A stretch of 34,363 nucleotides of DNA from Bacillota bacterium (GTDB lineage: Bacteria; Bacillota; Limnochordia; Limnochordales; ZCTH02-B6). The stretch spans positions 1-34,363 of the forward strand of contig JACDOI010000025.1 in assembly GCA_017656145.1 (NCBI GenBank), written 5' to 3'. Both the position numbers and the translations under genes were made by a program. The notes under the pieces are model-generated. The model made no database searches. It was not told where the DNA came from and saw only the letters and a list, made by a program, of their open reading frames with translations. Shown one piece after another: positions 1 to 6,983 of the stretch (positions are counted from its first letter, which is position 1; every line of letters starts with the position of its first letter).

Positions 1-1205
1 CAACGGTGAGGTCGGGAATCTATCCTCCTCCGTGCGACAGTGGCTTGACGCCATCAACAACCAGGAGCGCCTTGGAACCTTGGCCGTCTCGATGATACTG
101 TAGATCACGGCGCTGGAGAGAGCGCCTCGCGACGTGTTGGCAAAGAGCCAGTTCTTCCACCCGATAACAACCGGCTTGATGGAGCGCTCTGTCCGGTTGT
201 TGTGAATCTCACGTCGGCCGTCCTTCAGAAAGGCCGTCAGCCTCTCCCACTGGTTGAGGCAGTAACGCACCGCCTTGCCCAAGGCGCTCTTGGGAAGAGC
301 CGCTGCCTCCTGCTTCTTCAACCAGGCGTGAAACTCGTTCAAGGTCGGCACGCTTCGCACTTGGCGGGCCGCTTGGCGGTCCTGGGGTCGATTCCCTTGA
401 GAGAACGTTCAACGCGGAACAGACGATTGCAGTAGGCCAGGCCCTCCTCGGCGGTCACCGGCCTTTTCGAGCGCGCCGAGGGCGGCAACACCTTGATCGC
501 CTCGTCGAACTGCCGGCGGGCATGCGCCCAGCATCCCACGAAGGTAACGTCGGATAAGCTATCGTAGCCGCTGTAGCCGTCGACGTGAAGGTAGCCTTGG
601 AACCCGGACAAAATGGCTTTCGGATGGTCGCCGACCGCGTGAGCTGATAGTCAAGAAGCACGATCGGCAGTCCGTCGCGTTCGGTCTGGTACACCCAGTT
701 ATGCGACTGGATCTGCGCCGAACGATTCAGCTCGTGCAGCACCTGCACCGTCGTTTCATCGGCGTGCAGGATCTCTTCTTGTAGGAGCCTTCGACGCATC
801 GCCCGGTAGAGGGAAACCAGCCATCGTTTGGCACTCTCAATCATCCAGTTGGCCATAGTCTGTCGGGAGGGCGGGATCCCAAGGCGCTGAAAGTACTGCT
901 CTTGGCGGTAGAGGGGCAGCCTCCCACGAAGTTTTGCGTCATGACATGCGCCAATGCCAACGGAGAAGCAAGGCTTCCGGGGATCGGGGGAAGAGGCGCT
1001 TTCGCCGTCACGATCGGCGTCGCTTCGGCTTCCTGACCGCACCGGCAACAATCGTAGATCACCTGCACATGCTCCACTTTCTTCACGTGGTCCGGGACCA
1101 CTTTCAGCTCCCGGCGCACCTGCGTATTCATCCCGTGAAGCTCGCCGTGGTAGTGGGCACACGTTCGCTCCTCCTCGGGCAGGTCGATGGAGCGCCGCAG
1201 TCGCT
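1..1205 (-). pseudogene. IS66-family transposase, multiply frameshifted remnant
   Basis: Minus-strand reading frames that must be joined through at least three frameshifts (near 920, 630 and 350) give an IS66-type transposase. The N-terminal zinc-binding-like region reads IDLPEEERTCAHYHGELH, where the usual CPHC motif is damaged. Then come LPLYRQEQYFQRLGIP and ANWMIESAKRWL. The catalytic pattern survives as HADETT (first Asp), HVDGYSGYD (second Asp), and NNRTERSIKPVVIGWKNWLF with the following Glu-containing helix. The C-terminal end after IIETAK (about position 85) is degenerate or runs off the window. No terminal inverted repeats or accessory genes (tnpA/tnpB of IS66) were found. IS66 transposases are about 500 residues and cut and join DNA. 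This copy cannot make one intact protein. The family call is confident; the exact ends are not. Confidence 0.85.
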
Positions 1206-1289
1206 AACCCCTTCGCGACCGCTTGGGACGGGGTTTTCGCGATATGTGGGGGGTTTCTTCGACTCATCGGTCTGGCCATCCGGCAGCAG

Positions 1290-1740
1290 GAATTTTCCTT
1301 ATCATCACCACCCAGAGCGCCAGAACCGGTGCCCCGTGTCCCTCGTGGGGTCGTGTGTCCCGTCGCCGTCACAGCAGCTATACCCGGATGCTGATGGCTC
1401 TACCCGCTGACGTCCGGACGGTCAACATTCAGCTATCGGTGCCACGATTTCGTTGTGCCAATCCTGTCTGTCGCCGGCGCGTGTTTGCTGAACGCTTTCC
1501 CCAACTCGTCCGTCCCCATGCTCGTCACACGGAACGGCTAGAGAGCCTGCTCACCCGTATCGGTGTCCTCTTGGGTAGTGCGGCGCGGCCGGCGCCCGGC
1601 TTTCGCAGGACCAGTGTGCCCCCGTCACCCCGGACACGATTCTGCGCCTGCTTAACCGCATGGAACTCATGCCTGCAGCTAACCTCCGTGTGGTCGGCAT
1701 CGACGATTGGGCCTGGCGCAAGGGTGTGCGATGCGGAGCG
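1290..1740 (+). pseudogene. ISL3-family transposase, truncated and frameshifted
   Basis: The plus strand encodes an ISL3-like N-terminus. It has a zinc-finger-like start (CPSWGR, where the second Cys of the usual CPxC is Trp), SRRRHSSYTRML, a central RFRCANPVCRRRVFAERFPQLV segment, and an RHTERLESLLTRIGVLLG helix. Near 1580 the frame shifts to one reading GARLSQDQCAPVTPDTILRLLNR and NLRVVGIDDWAWRKG, the conserved start of the ISL3 catalytic domain with its first Asp. After about 1735 the similarity ends, so most of the catalytic domain is missing. It lies directly against the IS66 remnant on the opposite strand. The call rests on the order and spacing of recognisable ISL3 motifs. It is non-functional. 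Confidence 0.8.
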
Positions 1741-1882
1741 CGTGCTTGCTGGCCTCTTGGTCCCGGCGCTTCCCGTCCAGGACACGGCACCTGTCGAGGC
1801 GGTGCCCGATGCGCTACAACCCAAAGGCCGGAAAACCCGCAAGGACGCTGAGCAACGGCAACAGCAGCAGCGGCGGCAAGCC

Positions 1883-2176
1883 CTGTATATCTCAGAGATC
1901 ATCACCACTTCGATGCTTCCAGCCAGTAAGGGATTCACGCGTCTTGTGCCTTCGTTGGTCGTCGTAGCCGGATACGCCAGCGCGTTTTTTCTGTTGTCGC
2001 TCGCGCTCGGCACGGTTGCAGTGGATGTCGCTTATGCCATCTGGGCTGGCAGAGGCGTAGCCCCTGTAACTATCATTGCCTGGGTGGTGTACGGGAAAAA
2101 ACTGGACTTCGCCGCATTAGCGGGTATCGCGCTCATCGTGACAGGAGTGGTCGTGCTAAACCTATTTTCCAATTTC
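1883..2176 (+). pseudogene. small multidrug resistance (SMR/EmrE-like) transporter remnant
   Basis: About 97 residues match an SMR transporter from just after its N-terminus to the end. TM1 carries the conserved proton/drug-binding Glu (YISEIITTSML), followed by KGFTRLVPSLVVVAGYA. TM2 contains FFLLSLAL, TM3 reads VAYAIWAG, and a last helix follows GKKLDF and ends in VVVLNLFSN. SMR proteins are about 105-110 residues and export cationic drugs as dimers in the inner membrane. The normal first ~10 residues and start codon are absent. Instead the frame runs in continuously from upstream ISL3-derived and low-complexity Gln-rich sequence. It continues past the normal end into antisense of the neighbouring oxidoreductase remnant. 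Substitutions such as Arg and Pro inside the TM3 region (GRGVAP) suggest decay. I call it a pseudogene, although a chimeric product cannot be excluded. Confidence 0.75.
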
Positions 2177-2191
2177 CAGGACAGTGAGCCA

Positions 2192-2790
2192 TTAGACCAA
2201 CTGGTTATGGCGGGCGCTGCCCTCGGTAATGGCATCGGCTGCGAGAACCCCGGAAATCACCACGGCTTCGACTCCTGGACCCGGGAATGCCCCTGCACCA
2301 ACGAGGTATAGATGGCGAATCGGCGTCTGATGGTGAAGCCGTGTCATATGGTGTGCGGAGCCGTAAATCGCCCCATCGGGCGATCCGGTGGAGCGCGTCA
2401 CCGTAGCGGGCGTGGCCGCCACGTTGTTGCCTCGGGTTGGGGGTTCAGGGTCATAATCATCATCACGTGATGCCCAGGCGGGGTGAGGGAAGAGTCCACC
2501 TTCGATGGAACGACGACGCCAAGGCCCTTCCCGTCAGACGGAGCATACATGGTAATGGGCGCAACCGGCGGCTCGTAATCCAACGCAAGAAAAACAGCAA
2601 AGACTGAGTTGGTGGATTTTGGAGCGAAGAGTTTCTTTCTAAATTGCGCCGGTAGGTGTTGAACGACAACAAGGTCCAAAAAGTATTGTGCACGTCGGCA
2701 TTTGAAATCATCAGGTCTAAGAATTCGTACGCCCTCCGGTCCAGGTCCCCGGGCAGGAACCGCCTCCCTCTGGGGCAGGCAATATGTAGG
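2192..2790 (-). pseudogene. phytoene-desaturase-like FAD oxidoreductase, C-terminal fragments
   Basis: Three minus-strand frames together give the second half of a CrtI/phytoene desaturase-type FAD-dependent oxidoreductase. The first piece is LMISNADVHNTF (the VISNAD motif). After a shift near 2670 comes LPAQFRKKLFAPKS, ALDYEPPVAPIT and VVPSKVDSSLTPPGHHV. After a second shift near 2420 comes the C-terminal FAD motif, DGAIYGSAHHM, HLYLVGAGAFPGPGVEAVVISG and LAADAI. The N-terminal dinucleotide-binding half is missing. Upstream, the frame runs into an unrelated IS1182-type fragment. Intact relatives are about 490-530 residues and oxidise or saturate polyene substrates. The substrate of the ancestor cannot be inferred. 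It is non-functional. Confidence 0.75.
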
Positions 2791-2846
2791 ATGTAGACGC
2801 TACGCAACACGTCGAAGATCATGGTCATCGCCGGTTGCATCGTCAA

Positions 2847-2963
2847 AGGGAAGTTCTCCGCGGCAACGTATCGAAAGGCTACGTCTTCACGAATGCGTCG
2901 TTCGATCTTTCTGGAGGAGTAGACGACCACAGCGTAGGCATACATCGGCACATTGAGAATCAT
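2847..2963 (-). pseudogene. IS1182-type transposase N-terminal fragment
   Basis: About 39 minus-strand codons read MILNVPMYAYAVVVYSSRKIERR then IREDVAFRYVAAENFP. This matches the N-terminal (DUF772-like) region of IS1182/IS5-group transposases, which have the pattern Y-a-Y-a-x-G-v-y-S-S-R-k-I-e and then a D-v-a-F-r-y-L-a element. Similarity stops there and the same frame runs on into the oxidoreductase remnant, so the junction is probably a deletion or recombination scar. Short but distinctive. Confidence 0.65.
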
Positions 2964-3360
2964 GGATGGTTCGTACGGTGGGTACCCACGAGTCCTCCCT
3001 CAAGCCGTGCTCAACTATCTGATCCAAGAGTTTTACCAGCTGGAGGAAGCTCTACGCGACCCTAACGACGCCACCCCCTTCGACCCCTACGACCACGGCT
3101 ACATCGTCCTGCTCGAGCCCGGTGACAACGTCCGGGACCGTCGGGAAGTCGGCCTGCATCGCATGGATGAAGGCCTTTTGGGCTCGCTGGCTGAGTACGT
3201 CGAACGCGTCAGGTTGGAGGACGGCATCGAGCTCTATCGCGTCGGCGTCCTCTATAACAACGATTACATGATGTTCTTCTACACCGTCGGCAGCCACGAT
3301 GAGGAAGTGGACGCTTGGCTGAAAGCGGAAGCCGAATTCGGGGAGGTCATCACGCCGTGA
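2962..3360 (+). CDS. hypothetical protein (about 132-135 residues)
   Basis: This is an intact acidic frame without signal peptide or membrane segment. Visible sequence includes VLNYLIQEFYQLEEAL, a central HGYIVLLEPGDNVRDRREVGL and a C-terminal YRVGVLYNNDYMMFFYTVGSHDEEVDAWL. It reads like a conserved globular protein, but I cannot assign a family or function. The start is uncertain. An in-frame TTG (2953) and an ATG (2962) are available, neither with a clear ribosome binding site, and the first ~10 residues may derive from the adjacent IS1182 scar, so the gene may be 5'-truncated. Its stop overlaps (GTGA) a possible GTG start of the tyrosine-recombinase stub, which suggests the two were once translationally coupled. 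Confidence 0.6.
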   Translation: MDGSYGGYPRVLPQAVLNYLIQEFYQLEEALRDPNDATPFDPYDHGYIVLLEPGDNVRDRREVGLHRMDEGLLGSLAEYVERVRLEDGIELYRVGVLYNNDYMMFFYTVGSHDEEVDAWLKAEAEFGEVITP

Positions 3361-3545
3361 CGAGCCTTGTCATGACGGACTCCCCACCAAAAACAAAACC
3401 AAAAACAAAAGACGTCCACCTCAACCGGTTCAGACAATACCTGTTCGAGTAGGGACTCCAGCCCACGACCATTGCGTCCTACCTCTCTGACGTGCGCCAG
3501 TTCCATGATTTTCTGGCCCCTATGGGTGAGAGCCATCCCTGTCCA
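3357..3545 (+). pseudogene. tyrosine recombinase (XerC/D-like) N-terminal stub with in-frame stop
   Basis: Starting at GTG 3357 (overlapping the preceding stop) or ATG 3372, the frame reads a Lys-rich leader and then HLNRFRQYLFE, a TAG stop at 3450-3452, and GLQPTTIASYLSDVRQFHDFL. This is the core-binding (SAM-like) N-terminal domain of tyrosine site-specific recombinases: a helix, then L-x-P-x-T-i-x-x-Y-x-x-D-v-r-x-F. The catalytic domain with R-H-R-Y residues is absent downstream. It is therefore a truncated pseudogene, perhaps a relic of the element that brought in the neighbouring genes. Confidence 0.7.
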
Positions 3546-3897
3546 CCCACGGATGGGTGCCGTTCGCATCCTCATCTGAGGTAGCCTGACCCTCGCTGCC
3601 GTCCTGGGGGCTATGGACCGGGCAGAAACAGTATCTATTCAACCTGGCTGCGGCGGGCATGCCGGGGTTCATCCTTGCATGGGGCAGGAACACTCATCTG
3701 GAATTCAAGAAGAAAATACTACTAAACCAATTCCGCGCCCAACAGGCAGGTAGCTCACACCTCCTCTCCAGTATGACGGAGGGTCTCACACAACACTGCT
3801 GCACCATGCAATTTTGGAGCAAAACTACCGGATCTGTACGCTGGGGCGAGCCCAAGCGGACTCCCCTACAAACAAGGTGGCATGAGGAGGCGAGGGT
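3546..3897 (+). other. unassigned spacer upstream of the McrB-like operon
   Basis: About 350 bases with no convincing gene. An 89-codon frame at 3659-3928 has no ribosome binding site, overlaps the start of the next gene, and shows no recognisable domain. The segment should contain the operon promoter, but I could not identify a good -35/-10 pair. A strong Shine-Dalgarno (GAGGAGG, 3884-3890) lies at its end. Confidence 0.4.
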
Positions 3898-5037
3898 GTG
3901 CGTGTTGTTGAGGACCAGCGCGCGATGAATGTGGTACCCCGATCTGGCTCTCACGAAGGGTGGATTGCCTATTGGAGGGACTTTATCGACTCGCTCAGCG
4001 AGGACGGGCGCAGGAAACTGCTAACTGATATGGGGCTCGCGGTGCCGGGCTTCCGCCGAGGTGCCAAGATACCTGACAAAAAAGTTCGTTCAACCCTAGA
4101 GGCCGAACCTGGCCAACACAACGGCAAGCGGTTCATGAAGTGGTTCCGTAAGCGCTTCAGCTCGTTGGTGCTGGTTCTGGAAAACGACTCTGGTGACGCT
4201 GTGGAAAAGAAGCTTCCATCGCTAGTGGAGGACACGCCCCCGGCCATTGTCCGCATGGCGTTAGCGATGTTCCGGCCTGAACTGTTTCCGTCGTTGGAAT
4301 CCACCCTGAATGAGCACGAAGAGAGGCTGAGGGCGAAAGCAACGGATACAGCATTACATGATCTTTCCCGTCAGGTCAGTGAATTAAAGGAAGAGCTCGA
4401 GGAGCTGAGGCGGCAACTGGACGCTGCGCGGCGCGAAAACGGGATCCTCACCGGTGAAAACCGGAAACTGCAACGACAAAACCACGAGTTGCAAAAACGA
4501 CTCGATAAGGTGCAAGTGGATGCCGAACAAAAGATTGGGCAGTGGAAGGAGAAGTTCGATAAGCTTCAACAACTGGTTTGGAATAAAGAGAAGGAAATTC
4601 ACTTATGCAAAACCAAGCTCGAACAGGTTCTTTTAGATATCAACAATCGAGACAAGGCCATCAACGAGTTGCAGCGGCGCATCAACGGTTACAAACGAGC
4701 GCTGGCTGAACGGCAGCATTTGACTCGCCTATATGGGTCAATGGCGAAGCGGCGGGATCCCGGTGACGCCCCGCCTGATATGCAGGTATTAGTGCTGGGA
4801 GCTGGATTCCCAACGGAGGCGTTCGAGGTAAACGGCAAGTTGGTCCATATAGAAGGGATTGAAGTTCCTGGAGAAGTTGATCGCGAGCTGATCCAAAGGT
4901 GTGCTGCTTATAACAGGGTTTTCTTGCTCTCCTCGTGCCCGTATGCCTTTCGTTTGAGTGTGTACGGGCAACTTGGCGGCGTGACGGAAATTCCAAGTCT
5001 TGCCCAGGTGCGTAATGAGTTGGGATTGGAGGAATGA
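3898..5037 (+). CDS. coiled-coil protein, first gene of McrB-like defence operon
   Basis: This 379-residue protein has three visible parts. Residues ~18-135 are a basic, partly helical N-terminal region (WIAYWRDFIDSL ... RFMKWFRKRF). Residues ~136-272 are a long heptad-rich coiled coil with many Glu/Lys/Arg/Gln. Residues ~294-372 are a small alternating alpha/beta domain that starts MQVLVLGAGFP and includes VFLLSSCPYAF. The last part weakly recalls DUF2325-type Rossmann-like domains, but this is only an impression. GTG 3898 is chosen because GAGGAGG sits 7 bases upstream; ATG 3925 is an alternative. The stop overlaps the start of the McrB-like gene, so the two are co-translated. Coiled-coil partners of McrB/McrC-type proteins are known in defence systems, so a scaffold or sensor role is inferred. 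No catalytic residues are evident. Confidence 0.8.
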   Translation: MRVVEDQRAMNVVPRSGSHEGWIAYWRDFIDSLSEDGRRKLLTDMGLAVPGFRRGAKIPDKKVRSTLEAEPGQHNGKRFMKWFRKRFSSLVLVLENDSGDAVEKKLPSLVEDTPPAIVRMALAMFRPELFPSLESTLNEHEERLRAKATDTALHDLSRQVSELKEELEELRRQLDAARRENGILTGENRKLQRQNHELQKRLDKVQVDAEQKIGQWKEKFDKLQQLVWNKEKEIHLCKTKLEQVLLDINNRDKAINELQRRINGYKRALAERQHLTRLYGSMAKRRDPGDAPPDMQVLVLGAGFPTEAFEVNGKLVHIEGIEVPGEVDRELIQRCAAYNRVFLLSSCPYAFRLSVYGQLGGVTEIPSLAQVRNELGLEE

Positions 5038-6983
5038 TGAGCGTGCCTCAACGAGAATGGGAGTGCGTCTTGGCGGGGCGATTGGCCTCGGACGATGAAA
5101 TGCCCGATGTACGGCATTCCTCGGTCTTTATTAATCGGGAGCGAAGCATCCAATTTTCGATCAAGGTGATGTCCGATGCACCCGATGTGATAAGCGGAGT
5201 GCAAAATTTTACCTGTTGGGCAAATCATCTGCCTGACTTTCAGGACGATATATTTGCCGATAACGATGAGCGCATTAGGAATCTGCGCAGATATTTAGAT
5301 GGAAAGATTATCTTATTTAAGCCGGTGCAGCGAACGACCCCGGACACGAAATGGAACCTTGCCCAACCCATCACAGTGTTGGACGCGCCTGAGGCGTTGG
5401 GCGAACACTCACACCTTGTGCCTATTCTCTATCTGCCCGACTTTATGCCCGAGGAGTTTGAACAGAGGTTCTTTGGGCGGCATCCGGTGGGAGGGCCGTA
5501 CAATCGCACATTCCCCAAGGAAATGCCTATCCCCAATCCCATTACGGTGTGGGTCGGGAGTTGGTTGTACGGTCCGTTTGATGTCATGCGGGCCGTGTAT
5601 GGTGGCTGGATGTTTCGGGGTGAATCAGTGCGGAAAATCGAGGTAAATATCACGGAGTTCGGAACATTAATCTTGCCATACCGGAACATTGTCTTTATCG
5701 AGACCAATACCTACGAACAAGTGTTGGTGAACCGTCTTGAATCCGAGGGAATGCGGTTGCAAAAGCCGGATATGGAGGTTCAATCTCGCACCGCTACTTC
5801 AGGAGGCCCTACGCTCGATGCCGCGACAGGCAAGAAAAAAATGGTTGATGGCCGGACCGCGGTTGATGTCGTGACGCCGATGTACGTCAGGTTTCGTCAG
5901 GAGGATTCTGAACTCGAACACGAGCTGTCGCCGGAGAAAAGCTTGTCGGAGGCGGCCTTCCTAAGGCGGTTACAGCGCCTAGCGCATGCAAAACGCCTTT
6001 TTTACGACGAAGAGGACCTAGTCAACTTCCATACCGCGCTCAAGACGGGCAACTTGGTGCTCCTGGCAGGTATGTCAGGCACCGGAAAGTCGCGCTTGGT
6101 GCAATTGTACGCAGACGCTTTGGGTATGGATGACGAACAGTTTGCTATGATTTCCGTTTGTCCGACCTGGACCGACGACAGCGACGTGTTGGGTTTCTTG
6201 GACCTCACCAACGGCATCTATCGACCGAGCGACAGTGGATTGGTTGATCTGCTTATCCGCGCTTACCGGAATCCGGACAAGCTGTATATGGTGTGTTTTG
6301 ACGAAATGAACCTGGCTCGGGTCGAGCACTATTTTTCGCAGTTCATTTCGGCTTTGGAGCTTGAGCCGGATCATCGCTTCATCAGCCTGTACACCGCGGC
6401 GATGGAGGGCCGGGTTTACAACTCGTCGCATTACCCATCCAAAGTGCCGGTGGGGAGGAACGTGATGTTCGTGGGGACGGTGAACGTCGACGAATCCACC
6501 TACGCTTTCAGTGATAGGGTGCTGGACCGGGCGCAGGTAATTCGTCTGCGAGTACTGCCGTTTTCCGACGGCTTGACCCATGCTGCAACGATATCCGAAC
6601 CAGTGAAAACTCCGCCTGTGTCCTTTGCAACCTACGACGCCTGGCGCACCTTGCCTGCCGATATCAAGCTGTCCCAGGGTGAGCTGGAGTTCTTGGAACG
6701 ACTGCACAACGAACTGCAAAGCGTTGATCTACAAAGAGGTGTAGGCCACCGTACCGTGCGGCAGATCGACACCTACCTGCAAAACATCCCTCTCGATGAT
6801 GACGACAGTCCAAGCATTGAACGCTCGCTTGCGTTTGATCTGCAAGTCGTACAGAAGGTGGTGCAAGGGAGCTCCTTGATCGCTCTGATGGACGAATTCC
6901 AGGACCTGAGCAGCTTTACGCTGAGCAGGCAGGAGATCAAACAGAAGGCTAGGGAATTGAAGGCTTATGGTTACGCCTCGTAA
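5034..6983 (+). CDS. McrB-like AAA+ ATPase/GTPase
   Basis: This is a 649-residue protein. Residues ~330-560 form an AAA+ module of the McrB/MoxR branch. Walker A is GMSGTGKS (346-353), Walker B is CFDEMN (421-426) followed by LARVEHYF, the sensor-1 region is GTVNVDES (481-488), and SDRVLDRA (493-500) is the likely arginine-finger segment. Classical McrB has MNTADRS at the sensor, so nucleotide preference is uncertain. Residues 1-~325 are an uncharacterised N-terminal region, where McrB proteins usually carry a target-recognition domain. The start may be ATG 5034, ATG 5037 (4 bases after GGAGG) or GTG 5043 (10 bases after). It overlaps the coiled-coil gene at its 5' end and the nuclease gene by 17 bases at its 3' end. 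It presumably forms a ring that drives the McrC-like nuclease on foreign DNA. Confidence 0.88.
   Translation: MMSVPQREWECVLAGRLASDDEMPDVRHSSVFINRERSIQFSIKVMSDAPDVISGVQNFTCWANHLPDFQDDIFADNDERIRNLRRYLDGKIILFKPVQRTTPDTKWNLAQPITVLDAPEALGEHSHLVPILYLPDFMPEEFEQRFFGRHPVGGPYNRTFPKEMPIPNPITVWVGSWLYGPFDVMRAVYGGWMFRGESVRKIEVNITEFGTLILPYRNIVFIETNTYEQVLVNRLESEGMRLQKPDMEVQSRTATSGGPTLDAATGKKKMVDGRTAVDVVTPMYVRFRQEDSELEHELSPEKSLSEAAFLRRLQRLAHAKRLFYDEEDLVNFHTALKTGNLVLLAGMSGTGKSRLVQLYADALGMDDEQFAMISVCPTWTDDSDVLGFLDLTNGIYRPSDSGLVDLLIRAYRNPDKLYMVCFDEMNLARVEHYFSQFISALELEPDHRFISLYTAAMEGRVYNSSHYPSKVPVGRNVMFVGTVNVDESTYAFSDRVLDRAQVIRLRVLPFSDGLTHAATISEPVKTPPVSFATYDAWRTLPADIKLSQGELEFLERLHNELQSVDLQRGVGHRTVRQIDTYLQNIPLDDDDSPSIERSLAFDLQVVQKVVQGSSLIALMDEFQDLSSFTLSRQEIKQKARELKAYGYAS

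Noticed and set aside
3659-3928. 89-codon plus-strand frame before the coiled-coil gene
   Set aside because: No ribosome site, no domain, and it overlaps the well-supported GTG start at 3898.
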